Positions 19,965 to 30,720 of a stretch of DNA of 30,720 nucleotides are shown here, piece after piece; position 1 is the stretch's first letter, and each line of letters starts with the position of its first letter. The stretch spans positions 1-30,720 of the forward strand of contig CAJVPJ010000286.1 in assembly GCA_910592205.1 (NCBI GenBank), read 5' to 3'. Under the pieces are notes generated by a model that was given only the letters and a program-made list of their open reading frames with translations, did not search any database and was not told the origin of the DNA. Source of the DNA: Paraglomus occultum (Eukaryota > Glomeromycota > Glomeromycetes > Paraglomerales > Paraglomeraceae). Made by a program: the position numbers and the translations under genes.

Positions 19965-22900
19965 GGTCTTGTCCATCAATCTATCGAATGTGTGGTTTTA
20001 TTCAATTTAATTAGATTGCATTTGAATGAAGATGTGGAGAGTAAATTAAATGTTTTACTTAAACGGCAACATTGGAAATTTCGGTTTTCCACTGCGGCTC
20101 TAACCACGTGCTGTTCCTTGCTTGAAGCTAACATGGGGTGATATTTTTCCGGAACCCTTAAATAATATCGTGTACTTATCTGGGAATGAGATGAGTTGTA
20201 TTTCAAAAAAAAGAAGAAGAGAAATAAACTTTGCGAAAGAAAGGGGTTTTTTTGTCACATAACAAGAAAGATTATTTGCTAAACGAAATTGTTTTGCATG
20301 TAATCGTGCACGTCCCTAAGCTTTATTGTTCGAACGTATTGTGTATTATATGTAGGACAACATTGATCGTTCGAATTTGACATAAATAGCTGTCATATTA
20401 CAGCTTCATGTGATGAACGATGATTATTTTTAGCATTCGTACGGAGCGATCTACAGACATAGCTAACACAAATATTTATTAGTGACTGTTGTTTGTTTAT
20501 AACTTTATCTAATCTGACAGCAGGCAGTTATCGTTAAGCTTTACACAATAAACCATATATACAGCTCGTTAGTACTTTGTATATCGTTTACTGACTGTCA
20601 AGATGAAAACTGTAATCATACAATGGTTTGGTTGTGAATATTGTTGTTGCAAATTGCCAACATCTTATCTGTGATGTAATAACAAATACAAAATAGTAAA
20701 CACCGGATTTGCCAACCAAATAATAAGACGTTCCGCACGCTGTATCGTTTAAACTTAATTTAGATATGTCAACAACGTTAGAGAGGGTATGTGTACGACA
20801 AGAATTAGTGCAAGCATTGGTGTACGAATTATAATGTACGAATTACGAGATACATATATGGAAAGTTTTGTACGACAAGCACTGATGTATACACATATAC
20901 TTTTCCAAATCGAGTAGGGTACTAATTTACGCCGTTTTATAACAATGCAAACGTTTCAATGTTGATAAAATCTCATAAATGTATCTGCTTCTTTTTATCT
21001 GACATACTATTAAAAGCATTTCCATTTGGGCCATACATTTTGATAATTGTTTATTAGAGCTAATGCAGAGTATCGACAATTTAATATAGTTATTTAAAGT
21101 CTAATGTTGGCGACCACTGGTCTGAAGAATTTATCGTTGCACACACTAAATGATTTGCTGAAATTATTTAATATCATGTTAACGTACACCTTTACTCGGA
21201 ATAATTATTCTACTTGAAAGCACAAGCTACTGTCTTTCTCATTATAGCATAGATGAGTTGCGCCATCAAAATGCCCGTGTAGACTGATTCAGTCCTATAG
21301 ACAAGCAAAGGTTTACGATTTAGTTCTAACAAAGCAATTAACATCTCGCTATAGAAACTAACTGTCTCATATCCTTTAATTGTACATTTAAAACAGACAA
21401 ACTTACCGCTTAAATATTGTAAATTTCAGAAATTATACTTTTACATAACGTGAATAGTTAAGTTTAAAGTAACATTAGGGTATACGTTGTGTGTGACTCA
21501 GCAAACGAGTTACGTACACTTCAGCCGCATGGTAGCTTGAATGACCATTATTCAAGTACTCTATTTTTAACTATTGCAATTTAAATAAATAAAGTTAGTA
21601 CGTAATAATTGGAAACTGATACATGGTAAAATTTATACTGTGTATATAGTATTTTCTTTCATACTTGTCTACACTATTAATAAATTGGTGTAATTATTTT
21701 ACCCCAAATTACATTTCGTTGTCGACAGTGTATTTAAAACTTTAACGCTGCTAAGACTGATTAACATTATAATAGCAACCTTAAATAATGTAAAATTTAC
21801 GAAATTTGTGTTATGCATGGCCAATATTATATCGTTCATTGTAATAACAATAAACAAACACAGTTGGTTTTTTTATTGGTAATACGAATAGACTTTTTAT
21901 CTTTAAATTGCACTAAATAACAACATTTACTATTTCAGAAACAACACTAGAAAAGTTTTATGCACAACACTTACGGGGGTTGTGAGAGTGTGTGATAAAG
22001 CATTGTATCACTAGAACAAGGGTTTCGAGATCAGCAAAGGTCGTCTGTATCAAGATTTTGCATGTACCCAGATCTACGTATGTAATTTGTGATACTCAAA
22101 TTACATTGTGCTGAAATTGCTGTACGTACAACAAACGTTTATTTTAAAATACAGAATTGTAATGTAGGTTCCAAAAATTTGGTATTAGTTGATACTGTTG
22201 TATGTTCCGATCGGACTTATTATTATGTCAGATCAAAACTATAATATGGTGTATAAATATAGCAATCTCTTGCAGCGATCGATCGTAACTCTTGGATTTA
22301 ATTATATTTCAGGCAGTAAAGTTCTCCTGTTTCAGTCAAGTATAGCAACAGTTAATGATCCCTTAACTACTCACGACCCTAACATTTAGACTGTAGACAC
22401 TAATCCTGGACTTTGAGTGCGCCATTATGTGATGAAATTAAATTGGTAATCTGTATTCATAACGTCACGAGAATAGCCACGGGGATGAATAATGTACCGT
22501 GAACTCTCGGGAGAAGAAGGGCCCTAAGCGTGAATAAGGGACTATCGTAAATGAGGGCCGTAATGATGTGAAATAAATAAGATCACCGCTTGTTGAGTAA
22601 ATCATATAATATACTGTATTAGTATGCGATTTCTTATAGAATGAGTTTACGGTATCTGAGAGTATAACAACTACTCTTATCAGAAACGTTATAATAATAG
22701 AACACACGGTTGATTCTAACATGATACTATTATTAGCGACGTATGCATCCACGACATGATCAAGAGATCATTGTAGTACAGGCATCCATGTTGTGGTACA
22801 GCGATCTAACGTCACAATTATTTATTACTCTCCTCATTATGTCAAGTTCTATGGACACGATGTTCACCTAACTGTACAAAAGACACATCCCACGTACGAA

Positions 22901-23530
22901 ACAGATTACTTGAATATCTCACTTACTAACCCCTGACAAACCAGGTATTAATATTAACCATTAGCCGTTATGTGTGAACGACATTAGCCATTCATGATTA
23001 TATTATAATCATAATAGAATCAACAATTTTTATTGGATATTCGATGTGGAATACATAAAAATTCATAATTATCTTATATTCACATTATAATCGGATATAA
23101 CCTATATCGATGTTTGCTTTCCCACGGGGCTGTGTGTATGTAATGTTAATCAATTTACTTATTGCGGCAGGGCTAATATCAATATGTTATATTATTGTTA
23201 CAGATTTTATTCGGACAGAAATAACATGTTAATGTCATAAAGCAAAAGTTTGTGATTTGACCAGGTAAGTAATTGATATACTTATTTATATCACCACTAA
23301 ATATTACGTTTCCCTAAATGCGCAAGATTATTTCCGAGGAGAATTTCCATATCGATATAAAAATAAAAAAGTGGGTAGGTAACGCGTATGCTTATATACA
23401 AACAATTGCCTTATTTCTCTCCCTCCGAATGACACTGTTTTTAGATTTTGGGACAAGCATAATATGTTGCTCAAGTGTCTCAAAATGTTAGGAATCTGAA
23501 ACCATTGTTTTCATTAAAACGTAATCCGTT
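19965..23530. other. 3.5 kb AT-rich stretch, no gene supported
   Basis: Short open frames only, without signal peptides or recognisable domains. A more GC-balanced patch at about 22470-22600 has an open minus frame but no family resemblance. A GTAAGT donor at about 23265 follows a stretch full of stops. I regard the region as intergenic, possibly with undetected short exons. Confidence 0.5.
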
Positions 23531-23540
23531 CCGTATACCA

Positions 23541-23547
23541 TATAAAA
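23541..23547 (+). promoter_or_regulatory. TATA box of the decayed ML paralogue
   Basis: TATAAAA lies about 100 bp before the ATG at 23643, so the promoter seems retained even though the gene body is broken. Confidence 0.45.
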
Positions 23548-23642
23548 TCAATTAAGACCATGTTGTGTTGATTTTTCTTATAAAAACGGTAACAATTTGA
23601 CTCACTTTTAATCACAACCTATTTACATAATATTACAAAAGC

Positions 23643-24125
23643 ATGAACCGAAAACTTCTCTTCATAGTCTTTCTGCTAACTGCAATCTCAGTGATCGATA
23701 CCGCCCCGCACCACCGGCTCAACAAGGGAACTACCGCCTTTAATCAAAAACTTCTTTTCTTGCTTTTTTTGTTGACTGCAATTTCAGTAATCGATGCTTT
23801 TCCGTGCCGGCTCGACAAAATAACTACTGGATCTGGTCAATGTTCCTACCAAATTCCTCCATCAACAATTGGAAAGGGGACCCGAAAAACTTCCGTTAAT
23901 TAATCTTTGCTTTATGCTATCGACTTTATAATGCTACTGTATTGGGGATACTAATACTGGTTGTCCACCAAAGAACAACGGCCTGCTGTCACCAAACGTT
24001 ATCATAGGGCTCCAACACCGCAAGCGTTGCGTTGCCCTCACCTCAGTTATCAAGAGTTTGCTGTAATTGTCAACTTAATACACAATTCATACGCCAGTAA
24101 CTGTTGGAACATTGCGCCTGATTAA
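23643..24125 (+). pseudogene. ML-domain pseudogene with duplicated signal-peptide segment
   Basis: Related to the gene at 19302-19817 at both DNA and protein level. The first segment reads KLLFIVFLLTAISVIDTAPH with RLNKGTTAFNQ; the same segment then repeats in frame as KLLFLLFLLTAISVIDAFPC with RLDKITTGSGQ and continues CSYQIPPS, matching CPYENPPP of the ML gene. A stop occurs at 23901-23903. Further on in the same frame (24009-24125) PTPQAL, QEFAVIVNLIHNS and a late Cys match PTPQTL and QLFVTIVNV of the ML gene. Most of the domain core is missing, and another in-frame stop follows near 23952. As read, only an 86-aa product is possible: a signal peptide, a second hydrophobic segment and a short tail. 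It is most probably a pseudogene. Confidence 0.7.
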
Positions 24126-24627
24126 GAATACTGGTCTTTTTTGCTTATATAGAGAAGATAATAATAATAAATACTAGTTTAATTGAAGAACACAAAATGT
24201 AATAAACCCATTCAAACATGCATGCTAATTTAATATTGTATGTCAGATTAGAATCATAAAGACAATCAGGTAACAACATTATAAAAGTATTTTATTAACA
24301 TTACGATATTAGCTTTACCGCATATAAACAAATCATGATACACAGAACGATGTATCTAATTAACATTACATTAACGATTATGAGTGTGGTAGTTTAAATC
24401 ACAAATGACAGCAGCTTTGCGACAAGCACATCGAGCCGTTGAACAACTAGTCCTACAATTACATCTAATCTTGGTTAAATTGACCGAGCTTTGAGCCGAA
24501 GCGGCTTTATATGTTAAGTACATTGAAGAGCACTCTAACTGGCATAATCCATTTTCATGTACTTTAACAAGCCAGTTAGGGTATTAGGAATATGAAGAAA
24601 ACCAAGTCATCTTTCTTATAATACTGT
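24126..24627. other. Spacer with two small inverted repeats
   Basis: AGCCGAAGCGGCT at 24494-24506 is a short hairpin. CTAACTGGC (24535-24543) and GCCAGTTAG (24571-24579) form a second inverted repeat. The latter is just beyond the minus-strand gene that ends at 24628, so it could lie in its 3' UTR. No coding frame is supported. Confidence 0.4.
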
Positions 24628-25510
24628 TTAAGCTTTCTGAGACTTTTGCATGGTAACTTTCATTTGTTCTGCGTAAGTCGTGGTGTGCTCTTGAGCAATA
24701 TTCCGATATTTCTGATGAGCCGTTGGAAAATTAAAAATCGGCCTAGCGCTTGACATCCGTGATATATTGGTGAAAAGAACGCCGACCACTGAGAACTCGC
24801 CATGTCATCTTCACTGCATTCATTCCAGACGCTTGACATCCGTGATATATTGGTGAAAAGAACGTCGATCACTGAGAACTCGTCATGTCATTTTCACCGC
24901 ATCATCGTCAGCGACATTAAATAAACCATGTTACGAAGCTACAATGTATGCAGAAAGATAAGATACTAGCCGCTTACTTGAGTCTTACTTTTAAACACAA
25001 ATAATAGTAATCATACTTACGCCGCCATATCTTTCTTTTGCTTCATTGTGTCCTGTAGCCAGTAGTCAAATTTCTGTAAACGATTTCGAAATAATCTCTT
25101 GCGGAAATCGTCCATCATCTTGAAATTTTTTAAGGTCCCTTATTGTTGATATAACTTGCTGGAAATGTGTCGATTGCTTCTTGCTGTTTCAAATAAAGTT
25201 CCGCATCAACACAAGCAAGCTCGATCAAAAATGGATTAGGAACCGATTTATTTGCGGTTTCAATCAGGCTTTGGACTAACATCTATTAATCAGCAGAAAG
25301 ATAACAAAGGTAGAGTACGGTCAATCAAACGATAAACATAACATATTGACATATATATTAATACGTATGTAGCTAACGAAATACCTTTTCATTCTTTCTA
25401 CAACGGGAACATTCTTCGGGAAGATGAAGCTTCCGTCTAAATCTTCCGTTTGACTTGGAGAGATTAACGATAGATGAGATTATCATTGTCCATAATATCA
25501 TTAACGTCAT
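24628..25510 (-). pseudogene. Three-exon secreted-protein candidate with broken frame
   Basis: Exons on the minus strand: 25510-25385 (42 codons; hydrophobic start MTLMILWTMIISSIV, then ECSRCRKNEK before a GTATTT donor), 25282-25021 (starts after AATAG, phase 0; reads ETANKSVPNPFLIELACVDA and YLKQQEAID) and 24742-24628 (after CTAG; reads HQKYRNIAQEHTTTYAEQMK and ends KSQKA). Exon 2 ends GGCGGC before GTAAGT; its last frame (FDYWLQDTMKQKKDMA) joins exon 3 correctly, but the first frame stops at CCTTAA near 25134. One missing base, or two extra bases, explains this. It is either a recent pseudogene or a sequencing/assembly error. The product would be mostly helical and charged after a signal peptide. 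I do not recognise the family. Confidence 0.5.
24747..24905. repeat. 83-bp tandem duplication inside the last intron
   Basis: CGCTTGACATCCGTGATATA begins at 24747 and again at 24830, and each is followed by a near-identical run through TGGTGAAAAGAACG, CACTGAGAACTCG and CATGTCAT. The two units differ at a handful of positions. On the minus strand the second unit reaches to within a few bases of the splice acceptor at 24744, so the duplication may include an ancestral acceptor region. Confidence 0.85.
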
Positions 25511-26410
25511 TGGTTTGTGCGACCTTTATTATTTCTGTCCTTTATTGTGACATGCAATAAGATTGCGTCACCGCTATTGTGGGAATATATGTAATGCCAT
25601 ACTACAGTACAGTACTATATATTTATGTACGCCAACAATTACCGTTACTGAACTATGTTGTTTATGACAAGCTATGTTTGTTCGCTAAAAGCTTAAGTTT
25701 GACATCATTATTACGACATGAAAGATGAAGCAAAGAAGATGCGATTGTAAACAAAATTTACTGTCATACTTGAAATATCGTCACCAAATGATAACAAACT
25801 CACCATAAATACATCAATTATGATATCTTACATACAGTATATATTTTTGTTGTTAGTCCAAAAATTCACTTTGAAACTCATATGTATTTGTATTACTTAG
25901 CTTTCAATTATAAGTAGTCCAACGATTTAACATCATTATGTAAACACCCTTCTTCTAGCAAGTTGAAAGTAAAACTGGAAGCGGAAACTCTTCTTGGGAG
26001 TGACTTTATTTTTTTATTTCGATGATGTCGATACTTTTTTGGTTTAAGAAAATCACTAAATAAGCAAGTAGTATTCGCTTTGGCGTAATGTCTTGACGAC
26101 TAATAAGGGAATCTTGACAAGTATAGACCATGTATCACACGAGAGTTTAAAAGGTTTGTTACAAAAAAATTTATTGTGACTGACAATTTTGTTCAATGAG
26201 GGCAGAAATTAATTTACGATCTTATATATTACATATTGTATTGTATTTATGTGAGAACGGCATCCCTTCGTTTGCTAAAGCCCAGCCAGATATGGTTGTT
26301 CGTTTTGTCCGTATGATGTAACAGTTGGCAATGTTATCGATTCTCTAACTATATATTAGATTAATAGATCATTAACGGTATCGATTAGATTAGAAATATT
26401 GTAATTCTTA
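25511..26410. other. AT-rich intergenic stretch
   Basis: No supported gene, RNA or repeat. The first 100 bp upstream of the minus-strand gene show no clear TATA box. Confidence 0.45.
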
Positions 26411-26443
26411 TTGGTTGTTATATATTTATTTATAATTATTACG

Positions 26444-26650
26444 AATAACAGATGGAGAATATATCTATTGCCTAAGATATGTTTGAGACGTGAACCCATA
26501 AAAAGCCTGCGGCAAGTGTACTACGAAACACGGATCATAAAAAATAATAACAGTCAACGTAAGTCGTTAGTCAAGAACAGTAGACTTTTGCGTCAATTCC
26601 CAACGAAAGGAATAAGACGCAGTAAACGCGCGATAGCGTCTACAGATTGA
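26444..26650 (+). CDS. Doubtful basic exon or short gene
   Basis: An open frame begins after an acceptor-like AACAG at 26440-26444 and reads RIYLLPKICLRREPIKSLRQ, then QRKSLVKNSRLL and RRSKRAIASTD before TGA. It is rich in Lys and Arg with richer codons than the surroundings, and could be a terminal exon. No upstream exon or known domain was identified. Confidence 0.2.
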   Translation, partial: NNRWRIYLLPKICLRREPIKSLRQVYYETRIIKNNNSQRKSLVKNSRLLRQFPTKGIRRSKRAIASTD

Positions 26651-28746
26651 TAATAAATTTTTGTAGATAAAGCTTGTGTTTTCAAAAATTATCAATGATC
26701 AAATTATATTTAATTGAGTAGGAAAAGCAACGGTTCCGATTGAAAGAAGTTGATCCCAAGATCAATTGTCATTTGCTCTCCCGCAACCATTTCAAGTAGG
26801 AAAACATTGTTTAACTAAAAAATATTAGTAATCATTTGTCAACGTTTTGACTTGATATACTGTAACTGTTACTCTACAAATCACGTTCATTCATTCTACC
26901 TGCGTTCTGCCGATTAATATTTGACAACCATGTGATGCGTGACACTTAGTTTTTCGGAAGCGCTTTGTGCATGTCGTTTTAATGATATCGAATGGATTTC
27001 TCACTTGGAGATTTCTGCTGGCACTGATAAAATTATTCTGAAAATACGTGCAGGCTGGGTGTTGATATATATTTTATATTTAGTAATCCATGATCCACTG
27101 CAAACAGAGTTTTATTTTGCGTAGCGTGCGAATTATTCAATCATGTCGACATTTAACTTGATATTTCATGTGTCAAAAATGACGTCATTCACATAGATGT
27201 TACGTTTAAGCTAGCGATTTCTTGTTGAAAGACACAACAGAGCAACATTTTACATCACAAATGCATACGTAACGGACAAATTCGTTTAGTTTATATTTAC
27301 AAATGTCATGTTTCTGAAAAGTCCAACACCCTATTTACAGAACTTGCTACGAGCGGTGTTACAATCGCTAGCTCATGTTTGTACAATATGGTAATATTCG
27401 CTGTATAATTAGTTAGTTAGTTATACAATTCATGTGTTTGATAATCTATACGCTTTTTTCTCAATGACGATATTTTACATAACAAGCCATAAATATATAA
27501 TTATGTAATCTAACTCAGCCTGAATTTCGCATACTAACAAATTCGATTAATTGATGTCACAAAAACTGTTAGATCGTATTTCAAATAGTAGTCAACTACT
27601 GCACATTGTTAACATAAATATATACTAACAACATTGCGTAGTCAATATCTATAGACTTGCCTGTTTTAGTGGACTAACTACGAATGTTCTTGATTGTTAA
27701 TAGTGTTGTGTTTTCGAGGTATATTTCACAATCATCAACACACCTTTTTTCGCTTCGCTGAATCAATTCACAACTTCCCACCTCTACATAATTCTCAATC
27801 CCAATCAACTAACATTTTTCTACCGAACACTGACAGCACTTTGTCTCATCAAATTCGGTCAAGAGTACGCGAATATCTTATTCATATCGTAAATACTCAT
27901 CAACACTTTTTCTTCTCCATACTCAGGCTAATATATGTAAGGTAAGGTAAGTCGCATATTTGTATTAACAACTGCCGAAAGATGTGTCAAATTTGTCGCA
28001 ACGGCTGTGTCCTCTCATGTGTCTTATCAACTACTACCGCCACATAATCTTCGATCGTAGGTTACTAATAAAAAATGTAAGCTCTCGATAAATAATTCGA
28101 ACATTTAGTTAAAGAGTGTGCAAGTTACGCATGGACTTATGCATAAAAAGTCGTGGCTTTTTGCTCATAACAAGTCGTTACGGTATTCTGGTCTGTTTGA
28201 CGATTGTTATGCATTGTTATCGTAATGCAGAATAACCGGAAAATGTCAAATACGTTCACTTATGGGATGTTTACTAGGTTTCGACTATTCGATTTTATGA
28301 CAAAATTGTCTCGGTCAAAGAAGAAAACTTTTTTACAAGTAAATATGTTAATAGAAATTAAACCAACCTGAATTAAGTAAGAATATGAAAAGAAATATTA
28401 TAGCTCAATTGGAAAGTAGACTATTAAAATATCAATCTTAATATTATTTGTTTATTTTTATGATACCAATTCAATATTAAAAAAAAAACAATATGCTGTC
28501 AATATTAATTGGTATAGTAATAATAAAGAATATTCCTACTGAAAATCCTATGAAATTAATACATCAAATATTTAAATATAAAGTTATAACTATAACCGCA
28601 CCTTTTCTTTTCGAGAGTTTGTCTTCTGCCTCATGAAAAAGGAGTAAAGGTAGTTGTTATATGAGTTATTCTTATGGTAGTACACTGTATGATATAACTA
28701 ATACACCATGCTTAAATACTGCACTCAAGACTTATAAAGCTTTTCA
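26651..28746. other. AT-rich intergenic stretch with one possible exon
   Basis: 27694-27945 is open, relatively C-rich, and ends at overlapping donors (AGGTAAGGTAAGTCG at 27939-27953), reading NIFLPNTDSTLSHQIRSRVR in part; no partner exon or family was recognised. 26939-27124 is another short open frame without support. The remainder shows nothing I can name. Confidence 0.35.
28463..28515. repeat. Inverted repeat downstream of the Sel1 gene
   Basis: ATACCAATTCAATATT (28463-28478) and AATATTAATTGGTAT (28501-28515) are complementary with one bulged base; the loop is a 22-bp A-rich stretch. It lies about 230 bp past the stop of the minus-strand Sel1 gene and could form a stem in a transcript, or be a tiny element remnant. 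Confidence 0.6.
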
Positions 28747-30360
28747 TTAAACATTATTTGCTTTTTTACTTTGATACAGCTCACTTAGTTTTTGAAATTT
28801 ATCCTTTAACTTAGCCCTATCATCATAATGTAAAAAATAAATTTTACTTTTTGCCTTTGCATATCCTTGATCAGCTGCCATTTCATATAGTTCAATTGCT
28901 TTCTGTTCATTTTTTTCTACCCAAATACCGTGTTCATAAGCATAAGCAAGATTATATTGTCCATGTGCATTTCCCTGCTCAGCTACTTTCTGAAATAGTT
29001 CAATGGCTTTTTCATAATTTGGTTCTACACCAGTTCCAAGCTTATAACAGATGCCAAGGCTGTTTTGTGCAGTAACATTCACATAATTAAAATTATGTTG
29101 AGCACCTACAACAGAATGTTCTTGTTCAGCTGCTTTTTGATACCATTCAACTGCTTTTTGTTCATCTTTTTCTACTCCAATTCCATCTCTATAACAATCA
29201 CCAAGACTACATTGTGCATAAGCATATCCTTGTTCAGCTGCTTTTTGGTACCATTCAACTGCCTTCTGTTTGTTTTTTTCTACTCCAATTCCTATTTCAT
29301 AACAATAACCAAGATTGCATTGTGCTTGAACATCTCCTTGTTCAATTGCTTTTTGATACAATTCAATTGCCTTTTGTTCATTTTTTTCTACCCCAATTCC
29401 ATTTTTATAACAACAACCAAGATTATTGTATGTTTGTGCTTTTTCATACAATTCAACTGCCTTTTGTGTGTCTTTCACTATTCCAATTCCTTTTTCATAA
29501 CAATAACCAAGATTACCTTGTCCATAAGTATTTTCTTGTTCAGCAGCTTTTTGAAACAATTCAACTGCCTTTTGTTTATCTTTTTCTACTCCAATTCCAT
29601 GCAGATAACACCAACCAAGATTATTTTGTGCTTGAGCATTTCCTTGTTCAATTGCTTTTTGATACAATTCAATTGCCTTTTGTTGGTCTTTCACTATTCC
29701 AACTCCTTGTTCATAACAAAAACCAAGATTACATTGTGCATCAGCATTTCCTTGTTTAGCTGCCTTTTGATACCATTCAACTGCCTTTTGTTCATTTTTT
29801 TCTACTCCAATTCCATCTTTATAACAATTACCATAATTTTTTTGTGCAATAGCAAGTTCTTGTTCAGCTGCTTTTTGATACCATTCAACTGCCTTTTGTT
29901 CATCCTTTTCTACTCCAAATCCTTTCTCATAACACCAACCAAGATTACATTGTGCCTGAGCATTTCCTTGTTCAGCAGCTTTTTGATACCATTCAACTGC
30001 TTTTTGTCCATCTTTTTCTACTCCAATTCCATGTTCATAACACCAACCAAGACTAATTTGTGCAATACCATGTTCTTGTTCAGCAGCTTTTTGATACCAT
30101 TCAACTGCCTTCTGTTCGTCTTTCACTACTCCAATTCCTTCACCATAACACCAACCAAGATTACATTGTGCATCAGCACTTCCTTGTTCAGCTGCTTTTT
30201 GAAACCATCCAACTGCCTTCTGTTCATCCTTCGCCACTCTAATTCCATAGTGATAACACAAACCAACCGCACATTGTACTTTGGCATAGACTTTGAAAAT
30301 GTAACTTTGAAACCCCTTTAAAATATTTCCCATCTGTTCATTCTCAGATACAGTGGTCAT
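28747..30360 (-). CDS. Sel1-repeat protein, 537 aa, 13 repeats
   Basis: Nearly the whole protein is Sel1-like repeats (TPR-related helical hairpins, usual length 36 residues) from about residue 30. The typical unit reads AQCNLGWCYEKGIGVEKDEQ followed by KAVEWYQKAAEQGNA. I count 13 units; the eighth lacks about six residues and the eleventh carries an insert of about 12 residues (HSVVGAQHNFNY). The last 40 residues are charged and helical (KDKFQKLSELYQSKKANNV). There is no signal peptide, membrane segment or kinase domain in this frame, so it is probably an intracellular scaffold for protein-protein contacts; partners are unknown. In Glomeromycotina, Sel1 repeats often follow a kinase domain, and none is seen in the 360 bp upstream. 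The start MTTVSENEQMG is the first Met of the open frame. Confidence 0.9.
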   Translation of the reverse strand: MTTVSENEQMGNILKGFQSYIFKVYAKVQCAVGLCYHYGIRVAKDEQKAVGWFQKAAEQGSADAQCNLGWCYGEGIGVVKDEQKAVEWYQKAAEQEHGIAQISLGWCYEHGIGVEKDGQKAVEWYQKAAEQGNAQAQCNLGWCYEKGFGVEKDEQKAVEWYQKAAEQELAIAQKNYGNCYKDGIGVEKNEQKAVEWYQKAAKQGNADAQCNLGFCYEQGVGIVKDQQKAIELYQKAIEQGNAQAQNNLGWCYLHGIGVEKDKQKAVELFQKAAEQENTYGQGNLGYCYEKGIGIVKDTQKAVELYEKAQTYNNLGCCYKNGIGVEKNEQKAIELYQKAIEQGDVQAQCNLGYCYEIGIGVEKNKQKAVEWYQKAAEQGYAYAQCSLGDCYRDGIGVEKDEQKAVEWYQKAAEQEHSVVGAQHNFNYVNVTAQNSLGICYKLGTGVEPNYEKAIELFQKVAEQGNAHGQYNLAYAYEHGIWVEKNEQKAIELYEMAADQGYAKAKSKIYFLHYDDRAKLKDKFQKLSELYQSKKANNV

Positions 30361-30720
30361 TTTTGTTCCAAAAGTTAGTTATGTTATTAAGAATAAAAAG
30401 TTTCTTCGTGCGGACGGACGATTTAATCTATTCATTCATTCATGCCCCTGTTTAGTTTTGTTGCGCAAGTGTCATCGTTTGGAATCACATTGTGCTACTG
30501 CATTAATTACAGTGTAACCATGACAAAGTATTATTACGTCATTATTGCATAGTAACTAGAGTGAGAAGTAGTTAGGAGGCTTCGCCTCCCTTTATATTAA
30601 TGTTAGTGATAAATTGAGAGATAAGTTTGTCAAGTAATGACGTGTATTATTTATGTGTATATTGGAGAAATTGCTATCAGTTATATGAACGTATGTTACT
30701 CTTTGCTTTATAATGCAAGC
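30361..30720. other. 5' flank of the Sel1 gene, with a short hairpin
   Basis: No gene is seen. GGAGGCTTCGCCTCC at 30575-30589 is a perfect hairpin (6-bp stem, TTC loop), much more GC-rich than its surroundings. No clear TATA box was found close to the Sel1 start. Confidence 0.5.

Noticed and set aside
22465-22752. 95-aa minus-strand frame in a more GC-balanced patch
   Set aside because: No signal peptide, motif or splice evidence; amino-acid composition looks random.
29065-30321. 418-aa open frame on the plus strand, with two shorter ones in neighbouring frames
   Set aside because: They are antisense to the Sel1 repeats; the repeated codon pattern lacks stops on the opposite strand, so openness is inherited from the real gene.
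1-30720. tRNA, rRNA and CRISPR arrays
   Set aside because: A scan for B-box GGTTCGAATCC-like sequence and for regular spaced short repeats found none; the only regular repeats are the Sel1 coding units and the minisatellite.

Overview
The window looks like an AT-rich fungal nuclear genome, most like an arbuscular mycorrhizal fungus (Rhizophagus/Glomeromycotina). The reasons are short AT-rich GT-AG introns, TATA boxes about 100 bp before several start codons, many small secreted-protein genes, an ML-domain (NPC2-like) secreted protein, a Kre9/Knh1-like secreted protein, a Sel1-repeat protein of nearly identical units, and decayed Tc1/mariner and MITE-type elements. The organism call is inference. 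No tRNA, rRNA or CRISPR array was recognised.

Region 1 (about 2.9-15.0 kb) is the most unusual part. It is a locally duplicated array of one unrecognised gene family coding for small (about 128-160 aa) secreted or type-I membrane proteins. The plan is: exon 1 = signal peptide ending in a Cys-rich SC motif; a tiny exon 2; exon 3 = Ser/Thr-rich linker, one transmembrane helix and a short tail with Cys. All junctions can be placed in phase 2. Two subfamilies are visible: A (ends ELYEQ or ELYEP) and B (core LIALNMFIYFV). Intact-looking copies are A at 5162-5730, B at 12292-12883 and B at 14322-14995. Relics lie at 2898-3065 (A), 6406-6855 (B), 7692-7768 (A tail), 9950-10490 (A) and 10853-11132 (B). 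Noncoding blocks of 0.65-1.1 kb recur three times between them, each ending in the same TATA-containing block. A Tc1/mariner element (8368-9671), a pogo-like relic, a pyrimidine-rich minisatellite and a 49-bp insertion with 17-bp flanking repeats have since broken the array.

Region 2 (about 17.5-25.5 kb) holds unrelated small secretory genes: a spliced Kre9/Knh1-like gene (17596-18143), an ML-domain gene (19302-19817, minus), a decayed ML paralogue with a doubled signal-peptide segment (23643-24125), and a three-exon minus-strand candidate with one or two frame breaks (24628-25510). A 195-bp TA-flanked MITE lies at 18756-18950.

Region 3 (25.5-30.7 kb) is mostly unexplained AT-rich DNA, followed by a 537-aa Sel1-repeat protein on the minus strand (28747-30360). 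Exon structures were deduced by eye from splice sites, phase and comparison between copies; no transcript evidence was available.
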